This document shows, one piece after another, positions 1-12,450 of a DNA stretch of 64,000 nt. How positions within the stretch are numbered: the stretch's first letter is position 1; the number at the start of each line of letters is the position of its first letter. Position numbers and translations under genes: made by a program. The notes below the pieces were generated by a model, which saw only the letters and a list, made by a program, of their open reading frames with translations, was not told where the DNA came from and did not search any database. Source of the DNA: Trichosporon coremiiforme (Eukaryota; Basidiomycota; Tremellomycetes; Trichosporonales; Trichosporonaceae); assembly GCA_039545355.1 (NCBI GenBank), contig BCJJ01000014.1, positions 685,914 to 749,913 of the forward strand. The letters run 5' to 3'.

Positions 1-403
1 GGAAGGACCATGGACGAGGGCCCAGGGGCTTGTTTTGTTGTTTTGATTGCCTGGGTGTGCCCTGCCTGAGCTTAGCCCGTGCCTGGACTGCGCCGTCCTG
101 CGCCGTCCTTCTCCGTCGTGACGTCCAACAAGTCAAGATCACACGCGTCTAGCACCCAGCCTGCCCTGAGGATCTGCGACTTTACACGCATTTCTTTATC
201 ACTCACACGCGGGGCTCAACTTGTAAACAAACGCGACCGTGGGAGACACCAAACTAACCCCGCCTGGTCAGCATGTGGCACAGCGCCACGTGCATGGATG
301 GTTCCAGTCGCGTCACTGCGCACACTCGCACACCGCACGCCGACTGCAGCTGAAAGTCGACGAACAACGACACCAAGTCCTCTCCCTACACACTCACACC
401 AAA
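1..403. other. 5' flank of CCT8
   Basis: No gene was recognised between the left edge and the CCT8 start. The stretch is mixed sequence ending in a short pyrimidine/CA-rich leader directly before the AAAATG start context. It presumably holds the CCT8 promoter and 5' UTR. Confidence 0.5.
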
Positions 404-2367
404 ATGTCCCTCAAGGTTCCCAAGGCGACGGGACCCGACCTCTTCAAGCCCGGATACAAGGTACGTCGTCCACTCGCGGGCTGTCGTCCTCGAAACCTGC
501 ATGTACGGAGCTGCGCCGAGCTGCGATCGGTCCAGCAATGGAAAGTCATGGCACATATGCGTCAGCGTCTCCGATCGGCCGATTGCATGTAGGCAAGAGC
601 TTCCAGGGTTATGCAGACGCGATGACATCTCAGCCGTTGATGGCCCAGGTTTCTAGCTAACGCCCAGCACCTGTCCGGACTCGAGGAGTCTGTTCTCCGG
701 AATATCGCGGCTGCTGGAGAGCTCAGTGAAATCGTGCGCACGAGCTTCGGTCCCAACGGTGAGTCGACTAGGGCAGCTTGGCAGCTCGGAACGAACCAGC
801 AAGCTGACAACAGGACGCAACAAGCTCATTATCAACCACCTCGGCCGTCTGTTCGTTACCAACGATGCCGCGACGATCATCCGCGAGATCGAGGTTGCTC
901 ACCCCGCCGCCAAGCTGCTCGTGATGGCCGCTCAGGCCCAGGAGGCGGAGATGGGAGACGCCACCAACCTTGTCCTGATCTTTGCTGGAGAGCTGCTGAA
1001 GCGTGCGGAGCACCTGCTCACGATGGGCCTGCACCCGAGCGAGGTCATTCAGGGATACGAGATGGCGCTGGAGAAGGGACGCGAGGAGCTCGAAAGTGAG
1101 TGCAGCTGGCGCAAGCGAGGTATAGCTGACAGCAGAACTCGTCACGTCGACGATGCCGAACCAGCCCCTTCCCTCCGTTGACCAGCTTGCTGCCGCCATT
1201 GCGCCGTCGCTCGCCTCGAAGCAGCCCGGCTCTGAGCGCTTCCTGTCTCACCTCGTCGCCGAGGCCGCCCTCACGGTCATGCCCAAGAACCCGCGCGACT
1301 TCAACGTCGACGCCGTTCGTGTTGTCAAGATCATGGGAGGCAGCCTGGACAAGTCGCGAGTTGTGCGTGGAATGGTGTTCGGCCGCGAGCCCGAGGGCAC
1401 GGTGAAGAGCGCGAAGAAGGCCAAGGTGGCTGTGTACACGTGTGGCCTGGACATTTCGCAGACCGAGACGAAGGGCACTGTTCTGCTGAAGAACGCCAAC
1501 GACCTGCTCGACTTTACGCGCGGCGAAGAGCGACAGCTGGAGGGATATATTGCCGAGATTGCCGACTCTGGTGTCAAGCTTGTCATTGCCGGCTCGGGTG
1601 TCGGCGACCTGGCGCTGCACTACTTCAACCGTTTCGGAATCGCCGTCGTCAAGTGCCTGTCCAAGTTCGACCTGCGCCGCCTGTGCCGCGTGTTCGGCGC
1701 TACTCCCCTCGCGCGCCTCGGTGCGCCGACGCCGGAGGAGGCGGGCTCCATCGACGTGTTCGAGACGATTGAGATTGGCGGCGACCGCGTGACGGTCTTC
1801 AGGCAGGAGCAGGGCGAGAAGACGCGGACGGCGACGATTGTGCTGCGCGGAGCTACGTCGAACCACCTCGATGACCTCGAGCGCTCCATCGATGACGGCG
1901 TCAACAACGTCCGCATCCTGCTGCGTGACGGCCGTCTCGTCCCTGGCGCGGGAGCGAGCGAGATCGAGCTCGCGCGCCGCGTGCAGGACTACGGCGCCAA
2001 GACGCCCGGTCTGGCGCAGCACGCCATTCGCCGCTGGGGCGAGAGCATGGAGGTTGTCCCGCGCACGCTGGCGGAGAATGCGGGCCTGTCGGCCGAGGAC
2101 GTGGTTGCCGCCCTCTACGGCGCGCACGGCAACGACGAGGTCGACGCCGGTGTCGACATTGATGCCGAGAACCCCCCCGCCATCCGCCGCGTCACCGACA
2201 CGAACGACCCGAGGGGAACCGTGCTCGACGCGTATGCCGCCAAGGACTGGGCCGTCAAGCTCGCCACGGAGGCGGCCATTGCGGTACTCCGCGTCGACAG
2301 CATCATCGTCGCGAAGCAGGCCGGCATCGCCCCGCCCAAGCAGCAGGGCCACTGGGACGAGGACTAG
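404..2367 (+). CDS. CCT8: T-complex protein 1 subunit theta (CCT8)
   Basis: This is the theta subunit of the cytosolic TRiC/CCT ring chaperonin, which folds actin, tubulin and WD-repeat proteins using ATP. Four exons join in frame: 404-460, 668-758, 814-1095 and 1136-2367, giving 553 residues, the usual CCT length. The start MSLKVPKATGPDLFK is the classical theta N-terminus. The nucleotide-binding motifs TNDAATII and GDATN are present (the family usually has GDGTN), followed by the late glycine-rich motif GAGASEIELARRV and a C-terminus ending GHWDED. Intron 1 is long for this genome (207 bases); introns 2 and 3 are 55 and 40 bases, with GCTGAC branch sites beside their acceptors. Third codon positions are strongly G/C, marking it as highly expressed. 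Identity is essentially certain. Confidence 0.96.
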
Positions 2368-2813
2368 ATAGAACGTAGGCATGCATCTGTAATCGACACG
2401 CACACGGAGGAGCGAGCGAAGTGAGCGCCGTGTGGTGCCGTCGCGCAGTGAGCGGAAGAGAGCGTAGCGCAGACCTTTAGAAGCGTTGACGGCTGAGGGC
2501 GAGTCAGCAGGCTAATAGTCCCCATGTCAGTGCATGCAACCAGGAAAGCCATGTATCGTGTAAGCACTCCAGCACAAGCAGACTTTGCGGAGTTCCGAAG
2601 TTGAAGAGCAGAATGACGCGCGATGTCAACATTGCGAATCACGTGACGGACGCGTCGCTTCGAACGCGTCCAAAATCAGTCCGCCTCGCTCGCCGCATCC
2701 ACAACAGTTGACTCACACTTGCTTGCCTGCCTCTCCGGTCTCTATCCAACATCTCTTCCCTTTCGCAGCTTCTTGTCTATCTCTCATTCACCTGAACCCG
2801 ATTACAAAGCACG
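2368..2813. other. CCT8-CDC21 intergenic region
   Basis: No coding potential is seen. The last 150 bases before the thymidylate synthase start are C/T-rich (CTTCCC, CATCTC blocks), typical of fungal promoters and leaders. It must hold the CCT8 3' UTR and the CDC21 promoter. Confidence 0.5.
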
Positions 2814-3967
<1,154 letters not shown>

Positions 3968-4295
3968 GCGAACCGCGAGACCCACTGTCACGCGAGTGGA
4001 GCACAGGGCATAGTGGTCGTATAGCAAATCACGCCGTTGCGTAATCCAGCGTCACCCCGTATCTAATAGTAGAACTGTAGACCATGCATACATTGTACGA
4101 CCCGGTGCGAGCAGATGATGGTGGGTGATCGTGCTGTGATGTAGTGGGGGCCTGTTGCCACCGAAGGAATATTCAGGCACGCGGTTTCGTCATGGCTCTC
4201 GCAGCCAGCTTCGTAACACCTCGAAAGTACGAATCTCTCTTCCTCTCTTCCTCTCTTCCTCTCTCTCCCTCATCACCCTGATCACACACACCACC
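3968..4295. other. CDC21-SDS22 intergenic region with TCTCTTCC repeat
   Basis: No gene is seen. Just upstream of the SDS22 start (about 4229-4270) there is a pyrimidine tract of repeated TCTCTTCC units, a likely promoter or leader element. Confidence 0.5.
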
Positions 4296-5771
4296 ATGAC
4301 CCAAGAAGAGAAGAAGACTGCGCGAGTCGGTCCCCCGCAAATCCTCACCGAGCCCGTGCACGCGCTCTCGGACTCGGAGTCTGAGCCCGAAGACGCCCCC
4401 GGCGAGCACGGCGAGGCCCCGACGGACAACTTCCTCGCCGATTATCCGGACGACACAGAGGAACTGCACCTCCAACACCTTAGACTCACGAATGAGAGTC
4501 TCCCGCCCCTCGATCTTCCGCGGTTCACGGAGTTGACGAGGTTGTGCCTGAGACAGAACGAGTTGAGCTCCCCTCTGCCGAAGGAGTGCCTTAGGCTGGG
4601 CAAGCTCAATGAGCTCGATTTGTATGATAATCGGCTCGGACCGGTCGTGGAGGATGAGGAGGTGAAGGGCATGCCGAGCATGACGTGAGTATAATCCTAC
4701 ATCCCTGTCTTCCCCCCTCTCTCTCCTCTCCTCATGTCTAAGCTTCGAAAACCGCGAGATCAAGCTAATCCCAGCTCCCTCGACTTCTCCTTCAACAACC
4801 TGCGGCACATCCCCAACCTCCCCTCCCTGACCAAGATCAAGGTCCTGTACCTGATCCAGAACAAGATCAAGGCGATCGAGCCGGGCGTCCTCGACTGGTG
4901 CAAGGACACGATCACATCGCTCGAGCTCGGCGGAAACCGTATCCGTACGATCGAGAATCTGGAGATGCTCACACTTCTCGACGAGCTGTGGCTGGGCAAG
5001 AACAAGATTCGCAGGTTGGAGGTGAGTTAATCATCGAGACGCCATAGCGTAGAGCTCGTTTACCCTTCTCCTCGAGAGCCTTTCGTGTCAGCAGCTGTGC
5101 CGTCGAGAGTCTTAGCTGACATCCAGAACCTCAACGCCTTTGCGAACCTGAAGATCCTCTCGATTCAGTCCAACCGCATCACGAAGATGGAAGGACTGGA
5201 AGAGCTCAAGAACCTCGAAGAGCTGTACCTGTCGCACAACGGTCTGACCAAGATTGAGGGACTGGAGAACAACGTGAGTCTTCCGATCTTCCCTCCCGCT
5301 TCCATGCCTTCTAAGCGGTCCTTCTCTCTTCGAGCCCTCCCTTTCGAACACCTTCCTTGCATCAGCTCCTAACTCTCTCCTTCTTTCTGTTCGAGATCAT
5401 ACACATCACCCCCTGCCTTGACATCCCCACAGCTGGAGATCTCTCCCCAGCTAACACCCAGACCAAGCTCCGCACCCTCGACATCGGCAACAACGAAATC
5501 GAAGTCATCGAGAACGTCTCGCACCTGAAGGACCTCGAAGAGTTCTGGGCCTCGTACAACAAGATCGAGTCCCTCGCCAACCTGCATGAAGAACTCGGCG
5601 GCCTCCCCAACCTGGAGACAGTGTACCTCGAGGGCAACCCGTGCCAGAGGAACGACATGGCGGGCTACAGGCGGAAAATCATGCTCGCGCTCCCGCAGGT
5701 GCAGCAGATTGATGCTACGTGAGTTAGGTTACAACGTTCGAACTGACAGCAGCTTCGTCAAGCACGCCTAG
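4296..5771 (+). CDS. SDS22: Protein phosphatase 1 regulatory subunit SDS22
   Basis: SDS22 is a leucine-rich-repeat protein that binds PP1 (Glc7) and controls its maturation and nuclear and mitotic functions. Exons 4296-4684, 4775-5021, 5127-5273, 5462-5718 and 5753-5771 give 352 residues. After an acidic N-terminus (about residues 20-60) come successive 22-residue SDS22-type repeats, with cores such as LDFSFNNLRHIPNL, LELGGNRIRTIENL, LSIQSNRITKMEGL and LDIGNNEIEVIENV, then the LRR cap. The tiny last exon completes the QIDATFVKHA ending that matches the conserved QIDATFV terminus of the family. Intron-like sequences continue after the stop codon (see the separate entry). Identity is very secure. 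Confidence 0.94.
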
Positions 5772-6625
5772 AGAGGAGATGAGGAGACGCAGTTATGGGT
5801 GAGTGGAGCAAGCTGCCGAGTTGACTTGAGCTGTCGACAGAAGTGCCAGAGGCTTATTAGTTGGCGAAACGCAACGTAAAACTGATAACAGGTGCAGTAC
5901 TGTCGCTCTCTAGCTACTGTGTGGCGCGCGAGACACGGGGAGTGGCGTGAGTTGGTTTGGGTCGTTCGCAAACTAACAACAGCCGGGCTTCCTGGTCTGA
6001 TCTAGAATTGTGCAGTGTGTATAGCTGGTTGGGATTCGCGGAAGCTGACGCCAGGCGATCTAGAGTGTAGATGCGGGGAGGGAAGGCATGCGTCGCATGC
6101 AGCAGGAATGGCACGAACACTACTATGCACCGGCCTCGCTCTGCGCATGCGAACCTTCGAGAATTGTCGTTGGAAACTGACTTACTGACGTTAGCGTGCT
6201 GACTGCTGCGCGACACTTCATCACCTTGTGCTCGACTGCTCCTCGACCGCATCATCGACGCCCCAAGCCACCCCTAAGCCACCCATTAGTGTGATCAGCA
6301 GGAAGCGTAGTGTCGCGCTGCGGGGCGCAACTCCTTAGCCTCCTACGCCCCCTGGCTATCCGACTTAGGGTGTTCAGACAGATGACCGTGCTGCAAGACC
6401 GTCGTGTCTCCGCGATTCTTGATCCGAGCCAAGCGTTGCGATCGCCTTCATCGCCGTGTGCTGTCTCCTTTTCTTCTCTTAACACCAAACACTGGCATAT
6501 TCTCACACTTACCTTCCTCTCAACTTCTCCATCACTGCTCTAACCAACCTACCCCTTCCTGAACCTCCCGCCTAGCTTGTGTCCTCTCTTGCGCAATTGA
6601 GCAACCCCAACGTCACCCCTCCACC
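5772..6625 (+). other. Spliced-looking 3' UTR or noncoding transcript, then promoter
   Basis: This 850-base stretch has no convincing open frame. Its first 280 bases carry intron-like units on the plus strand: 5799-5840 (GTGAGT, GTTGAC branch, GACAG), 5947-5982 (GTGAGT, ACTAAC, AACAG) and 6017-6054 (GTGTAT, GCTGAC, GCCAG). These match the coding introns of the window in signals and nearly in length, suggesting a spliced SDS22 3' UTR or a short noncoding RNA. The right half, ending in C/T-rich sequence, is the probable promoter of the next gene. Confidence 0.4.
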
Positions 6626-8656
6626 ATGCGCTGGTTGGAAGCCTTGCTGGGTGCCCAGCTAGCTTTCGCAACCCACCATGCCCGTCAAGCCCCCTCAGAC
6701 CAAGTGCCCCTCGTCAACACGACATACAACAACTATGCGATGAACCCCATGTTCCGTTACGTGCCCAAGATGGAGTGGCCGCGCGACCCTGCCGACGGAT
6801 GGAACTTCTCGACAACCATCGGCGCCTCGTCGCCCTACGACGGACCGGAGAAAGGGCTCGCATTCCCATACACGACGCTCGCCGGTGCATCAGTGGGACA
6901 GAGGTTCGTCGGCAACGGAATCACAGTGTACGGCTGGGCAGGGGCGGATACGCGTTTTAGGCTGCCCCTCAGCAGCGACCTCGCGAGCGACATCACGGTC
7001 GCGCAGCGCTTTGAGGGCGAGCTCGCCACTGCCATGGCCCCCGACAATCGCTGGATCGACTTCAACCTCACTCTGATTGAGGGCGCACTGCAGGTGTTCA
7101 ACATCAGCATCCACCAGCAGCTGCATCTCGACTATCCGTCGCAGGACGCGGCTCCGCAGCCGTACATGAAGGCGATTGAGGACGATGGCGTGACGATCAA
7201 CCCTTTCTTCACGGTCGAGGGAGATGTGGTGGCCAAGATCGGGGGTGAGTTACGTCTGCCTGCAGGGGAACTGACATGCAGACATCGAGGGAGAAGGTCC
7301 GCTCATCGCCGTGTCGCCTGGCGCGCAGGTCTCGTTCCGCACCTGGCCCAATACGACTATGGTCCGGCTCCTGGGTCAGGTGGGGAGGGAAGGCGGCGTC
7401 ATCGCGTATGAACTCGTGCCCGAGCCAGCGGAGGTTCGCATCGTCACATGGGACCTGCTCAGAACCCACGACTACTTCATGGACGTTGGGTACCACCTCA
7501 TCGACCCAAAGCAGAGGTTCACTTTCAAGGTCTCAAATGAGCATCCCAGGAGCAGGATCTACTTCCGCGGAGTTAGCTTCCTCATTGGCGTTGAGTGAGT
7601 AAAGCAAACGCGACGATGCCCCTTGCACGCTCCGCAATGATACTGACTCTCTTGCAGAGAGGCCATGAAATGGGATCCACTGACGGATGCCATGAAGGAG
7701 GACGTTAGCACTGCGTACAACGGCGGCAGCAGCAGTTACAGTAGCAGTGGCAGCACGAGTACCGGCACCTCGAAGGACATCGGACACAACAATGGTGGCA
7801 GCAGCAGTGGGGGCAGTGGTGGCAAGAGCGAGGATGACCAGGGAGCTGGCGGAAAGGGTAAGCTGTTGAGCTCGACATGGGGATGAGCACAGCTAACGTA
7901 GCAGAACAGAAGGAAGGGAAGCACACGAGCGCTGGCGCGATCGCTGGTGGCGTAGTCGGTGGACTTGTATGTTTTCAGCATCGCACCCGCTTACAATTCA
8001 GTTTGGCGGTGCCCTGCTCGGACTAGCCATTCTCGCCTGTCTGTTTCCAGCCCGCTTCACGCACCTCCTCCCCGGACGCCAATCTCCTCAACCACACGCC
8101 GGCGGGTGAGTGTTCTGGCTTCGCCACGAGGTGAGCAAGCTGACGGCAGGTTTGACGTGGACGACCCAGAATTGTTGGACGTTACGGAGGCATCGTCTCA
8201 CCCCGTCGTGACCCCCCTGCCGGCGCCTGAACCTAAGGCAGATCCCAGCTTGGGACACAGGTGAGTTGGGATCTCTTTGCCTTGCTGACTGTCATCAGCA
8301 AATCCCTGTGGGCCGCACAGCAGAGCGAGAAGGAGGCACAGCAGCTCTTATCTGGCACAGACAGGCAGACCACGGAGGATCCGGGGGAGGAGCACCGCGA
8401 GATCGAGGACGACGCTGGGCCTGTCCCCGTCCAACCTCGACATGCCGACACGCTGCCGCCTACGTACAACCCGGCTTGGGCGGGCACGAACTCAGCGTTG
8501 GACGCCCCGTCTGACTCTGGGCCTTTTGGCTCCGGACTCCCCCACGACTACAAAGCTCTCGCGTCCACAGGTGCTTTACCCTCAAAGCGGCCGTTGAGTG
8601 ACGCCGAGAAGCCGCATCCGCACGCGGCGCCTCTCCCTGTCAAGCGCAAGTTCTGA
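6626..8656 (+). CDS. Single-pass cell-surface protein, function unknown
   Basis: I do not recognise the family. Seven exons (6626-7244, 7282-7594, 7658-7857, 7905-7966, 8002-8105, 8150-8260, 8299-8656) give 588 residues. In order there are a short hydrophobic N-terminal signal segment, an extracellular region of about 340 residues with N-glycosylation sites (for example NTTYNN, NFTL types) and beta-rich sequence, a Gly/Ser-rich linker, and one membrane segment around residues 390-415 (AIAGGVVGGLFGGALLGLAI). A basic stretch and an acidic, Pro-rich cytoplasmic tail follow, containing LPPTYNPAW, a PPxY-like site for WW-domain ubiquitin ligases such as Rsp5. The topology resembles fungal wall-sensor or type I surface proteins. 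All junctions keep frame, so the gene is well supported even though its role is not. Confidence 0.8.
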
Positions 8657-9060
8657 GCCCTACATGCACGAACCAGGTGTTCCCCACGCCTACCCGAACA
8701 AGCATTGGCCGCCTTCAACATGTGTACAAGCTCATATTGCACTGGTGCGGTAAGTTCCTTGGTCGACGTTGTTTCCCTGACTTCAGCCAGTTGCGAAGTA
8801 TTGCAGGGTGCGTGCAGCTGTACGCAGGTTTCGTGAGCTGACATCAGGCGAGTGTGGATCGTGAACGCGCCGTGGAAGTCATGCTACGGCGTGTACCGGA
8901 ATGTCAAAGACTTTGAGTCAAGCTTCGAGCACAATGCCGCAACACTGCCATCTTCCGATTCCCCCACTGACATGCTGACTGCTGAAACGATGCTTCCCAA
9001 CCACCACGACTGCTGTATGTCAAGCAAACATGCAGCCGGTGGTATGCTCACTTCCGCGCC
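8657..9060 (+). other. Intron-like 3' UTR region
   Basis: There is no protein-coding signal. Two plus-strand intron-like units follow the stop codon: 8750-8786 (GTAAGT, CCTGAC, TTCAG) and 8808-8847 (GTGCGT, GCTGAC, ATCAG). Together with similar units after SDS22 and the zinc-cluster gene they suggest splicing of 3' UTRs. Confidence 0.35.
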
Positions 9061-10377
9061 TTATAAGGGCTCAGTCCGGGGCGCGATTCGACACACCAAC
9101 TGACGGCTGAAATGAGTGGCGTGCAGATGGACGCGAAAGGTGAGTGCCCATTCCGACTGGGCATCTCTAACAGCTAGCCTGGAGCTATGTTCGACACTTG
9201 CAACGGGGCACGGGCTGGGGTAGCCCTGATCCAGCTCCACCAGTTTCCTCGTCTTCAGGATAGACCGAAGAGGTTTAGTCATTCTGGGCCTGATGCGGAC
9301 CGAATCGACCTTTGAGCCCTCGCCATCGCGTTCGTTTCCGTCGAACACGTTCCCGGTGTGAACAGCTTTCTCCCAGTCTTGAAGCCTGGGCTGAGTGGCC
9401 GCGGGACCATAGACATCGAACCGGGAGGCGACCTCGGCCACCGCTTCCTTCTGCCTGAAGCCCGTCCCGTGGTTCGACCTGTTCCCGCAGTTGTCGTCCG
9501 CCGATGGGCTGAACAAAGCGGCGAAGTGGACAATATGGAGCACAAGTCCAGCCTCGCGCTCACCTCGAGCTCATCCCCGCCCCCGAGGCGGACTTTCCAG
9601 GTTTGCGTGTACAATGCTCCGGGTGTTGGGCCGGAGACGTCGCAGCGTGCCTCGGGGCAGGAGTTGAAGACATACACGTTCAGGGTCTGGCGAAGGACGA
9701 GCGTCCACTGGGACTCTTGGGGAGATTGCAGCAGTCTCGACCCCGTTGTTCAAGCCGGCCGGCGTGAGGGGCTCGGGGGCCGTTACTTCGGACCTGTACT
9801 TCTCCTGATCCTGATCCTGAGGGACAACGGGAGTCGCCATCACGGGCCACGCGTACACCTCGATGCCGATACACAGCACGTTCATTGCCTGCACTGGGCC
9901 AGAGATGTGCACGTTCTCGAGGTCGGGGATCTTTTTGGTCCCGTTGGTGGTGTCAGTGGCGCCGTCGGGGCTGGTCTTGATGGGCTTGAGAACTGTCTTG
10001 GAGGGGGGTTTGAAATACGGCGAGCTGCTCGTCCTGAGGGGAAGGTAGCAACGCATCGGCCTGCCCCACCATCTACCCTTGACGATGAGGATCTTGATGT
10101 CGTCCCTGGTCGCGGTGGTGGGGTTGGCGGAGGGGGGATAGGCAGCAGCGGCGTCGTTCTTGGTAATGGAGATGGCGCTAGCGATCGCGCTGGAGCTCCA
10201 GGTGGCGGTTGCGACGGCGACACTGCAGTTGGAGTTAATGCTGGCGTCCTTGCTCCTCTCGGCGTCGCGGGTGGGGGCGGTCGCAGGATGCTGGGTAGGC
10301 GACGCCTCGGTGCCCGTCTTGCTGGCTGCCACCCCAAGCTGGGCAATCACGTTCCTCAAGATTGTCCAGATCGGCAT
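9061..10377 (-). CDS. Uncharacterised protein, exon structure unresolved
   Basis: G/C-ending codons mark coding sequence on the minus strand. The first part runs from a probable ATG at 10377 down to about 9787 (MPIWTILRNVIAQLG...), with the cores DDIKILIVKGRWWGRPMRCY and ENVHISGPVQAMNVLCIGI. A likely 79-base intron (9708-9786) changes frame to a second segment (9564-9707: QTLNVYVFNSCPEARCDVSG). A GTGAGC donor follows at 9563. The third segment (about 9450 to 9061) reads KEAVAEVASRFDVYGP and ends at a TAA at 9061. The second intron's acceptor is uncertain: 9509 gives the best signal but the wrong frame for the third segment, while 9451 keeps frame. No known domain was recognised. Boundaries are approximate. 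Confidence 0.4.
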
Positions 10378-11202
10378 TTGAGAGGTCCACCAGGTCAGGA
10401 GCTGCGAGGAGGATCGATGAATGATGGGGGATGGCGTAGTGGGACAAAGCTGGAATGATCGAGTAGAAAGACACAACTGGGATTGTGTGCAGGCAAGAGT
10501 GCTGATGGACAAGTGTCCAGACAAGCCCATGGGGACTGTAACGAACACTGACGACCAGTCGACCACATCATCCGGGAGCGAGCGCGCGAGCGTGGGTGGG
10601 CATTCGAGCGCCGGTGGGGTTTCTTTGGATTCTGGCGGCGCTGATCGGAGCCGTGGGGATGAGCTCGGAGCAAGAGAGAGAGGGCGAGCGAGGCGCCCAG
10701 CGTTGCAGGGCAGCACAGCTAGGAAAGGAGGAGAGAGGAATACACAAGAGAAGCTAGGACAGCGCGACGATGTGCCAGGAATAGGGAGGGAATGTGACTG
10801 CTATGGGTACTGGGCGACATACGAGCGAACCTTCACGCCGGGGAGGGGGTTATCGTGAAGAGGGAGATGATGGCACACACGAGCTCGCCTCTCGACCCCG
10901 CCGGATCTGGGCTCTGGTCTTCACCACGCCAGCCCGGTCACGACACACACCTCCGCCTTCCCCTACCGACCTATTCCCCACCCTCGGCAGCTGGCTGCAC
11001 CCATAAGCCTACTCCCATGCCCTGCGGTCTGCGCCGTCGCACCCCTCGCCCCCTCTTTCGACCGTCTCCACGACGTCTGCGGCTGTGTCCCGCAGTATAA
11101 GACCGTCAGAGTCGTCAGTCCCCCGCTGCTTGTCACCATGACCACTACCACTACCACCACTTTCTCCACAAAGTCCTGATCGCTTCAACGACCGGAACAA
11201 GA
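10378..11202. other. Divergent promoter region
   Basis: This separates the minus-strand gene ending upstream of 10377 from the plus-strand gene at 11203, so it probably holds both promoters. It is purine-rich near 10650-10760 and has a TATAAG element near 11096, about 105 bases before the 11203 start, followed by an ACCACTAC repeat leader. No gene was identified. Confidence 0.4.
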
Positions 11203-11683
11203 ATGGTGAAAAGCGCGAGTGCCAGCAGCAAGCCTGTCCGTCCCCGCCGTCAGGGTGTTCGTATGGACGCACTCGGTGAGTACCGCCCTTGTCGATCACC
11301 GTCGATCATCTTACCCTGCCGCCCCCGACGACTTATGGCGCCCACTGGTACGCCTCCTGGTGCCCTGTCACCGGGTCGTCACTGCCTTGCACAGTGACTG
11401 CCATCTCACCAGGTCATGTCTCATGCACCAGACTCCCGCCCAGCTAATTTCTGGCCCAACTTGCTGTATCGATGGATCACTGACACACAATCGAGACTGG
11501 GAGAACGTCCACGCCCTCGTGGATGAGACGAAGTGCACTGAGGCGACCGCTCTTCGCCACTACATCGCGGCACTCGGCGACCCCGACGATGCCTGTGAGC
11601 TACTTCAGCAGTTACTCGCGAGCTAACGTACAGTCGAGAGGATCAGGAACGAGAGGCTGAGGCCGCGCCGTTGGTTGCTGTAA
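11203..11683 (+). CDS. Small UBA-like domain protein
   Basis: Three exons (11203-11275, 11496-11594, 11634-11683) encode only 73 residues. A basic N-terminus (KPVRPRRQGVRMD) is followed by NVHALVDETKCTEATALRHY and a GDPDDAFERIR segment. That spacing, a Thr/Cys-Glu-Ala helix followed by a Gly-Asp turn and an Ala-rich third helix, resembles the three-helix UBA/TS-N fold that binds ubiquitin or contacts ribosome-associated factors. This is inference from pattern only. The first intron is long (220 bases) and the branch/acceptor CACTGAC...TCGAG is weaker than usual, so the N-terminal exon is less secure than the domain. It could be a small NAC-like or ubiquitin-adaptor protein. Confidence 0.55.
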
Positions 11684-12450
11684 AGAAACAACGACGACCT
11701 GTGGTTTGACCACGTTCGCTCGTTCAGACGTAACTCTTAATGATAATCAAACGATATGGACGATGATAACTTTCTCGGAGCTTAGGATCCCTATGTTCGA
11801 AGCGGGCTCAAAGCGAAGAGCTGAGTAACATTTAAGCCCACTCCGAGGAACAGGCGCTCCGCAAGGCATCCAGCCTACCCCTCACGCCGGCATCTTTGAG
11901 ACCTGCTTATCTTACACTAACGCAGATGACGCACCGCCTCAATAAGCTATGACTCATGAAACGCCAGATCTTACCTACGCCGGGCGCAACAGAAGAAGTC
12001 CAGACAGATCCAATGATGTACCGCGGCTGTGTGGCATATCACCTCGGGCCTTCCCCGACGTGCGCAGCGCACAGTACCGAGCAATGGAGTGCAGATCGAT
12101 TCGCGCACCGATGCGCCGATGCACAGCACGTCTAGTTGCCGTTTCTGTCGCATGCCACACTTTCCACTCCGGCACACGCGCACGTTTGCACAATGGTTTG
12201 TGCTTCTGTGCATCGCCGTGCCTCTTGTACCTCCTGTGCCTTCGTCCCTTCGTTTCTTCGTGAACCGTGACGCCGCAGCGCGCAGTGCGGCGCCTCGGCG
12301 GCGGAGTGCACGGATCATGGCGCGCACCACTGGCACACAAACTTCCCCTTTCGATGTCCTATGGAACTCATAAACGCACCCTTGCGCAACACTTTCAGTT
12401 CGTCGGACTGTCCCGCACTAGCATTTGCCACTCTGCCCTAGCCACCCACC
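11684..12450. other. Intergenic region
   Basis: About 770 bases without a supported gene. The first 150 bases are comparatively AT-rich (terminator and 3' UTR of the preceding gene). The rest shows only short shadow frames. It probably carries the promoter of the gene at 12451. Confidence 0.45.

Noticed and set aside
1045..2403. A 452-codon minus-strand open frame over CCT8
   Set aside because: Same antisense effect. Composition is dominated by Arg, Val, Gly and His in the pattern produced by complementing G/C-ending codons of CCT8.
9358..10458. A 366-codon plus-strand open frame
   Set aside because: It lies opposite the minus-strand gene whose codons show the third-position G/C signature; the plus frame is Gly/Arg/Val-rich without domain structure.
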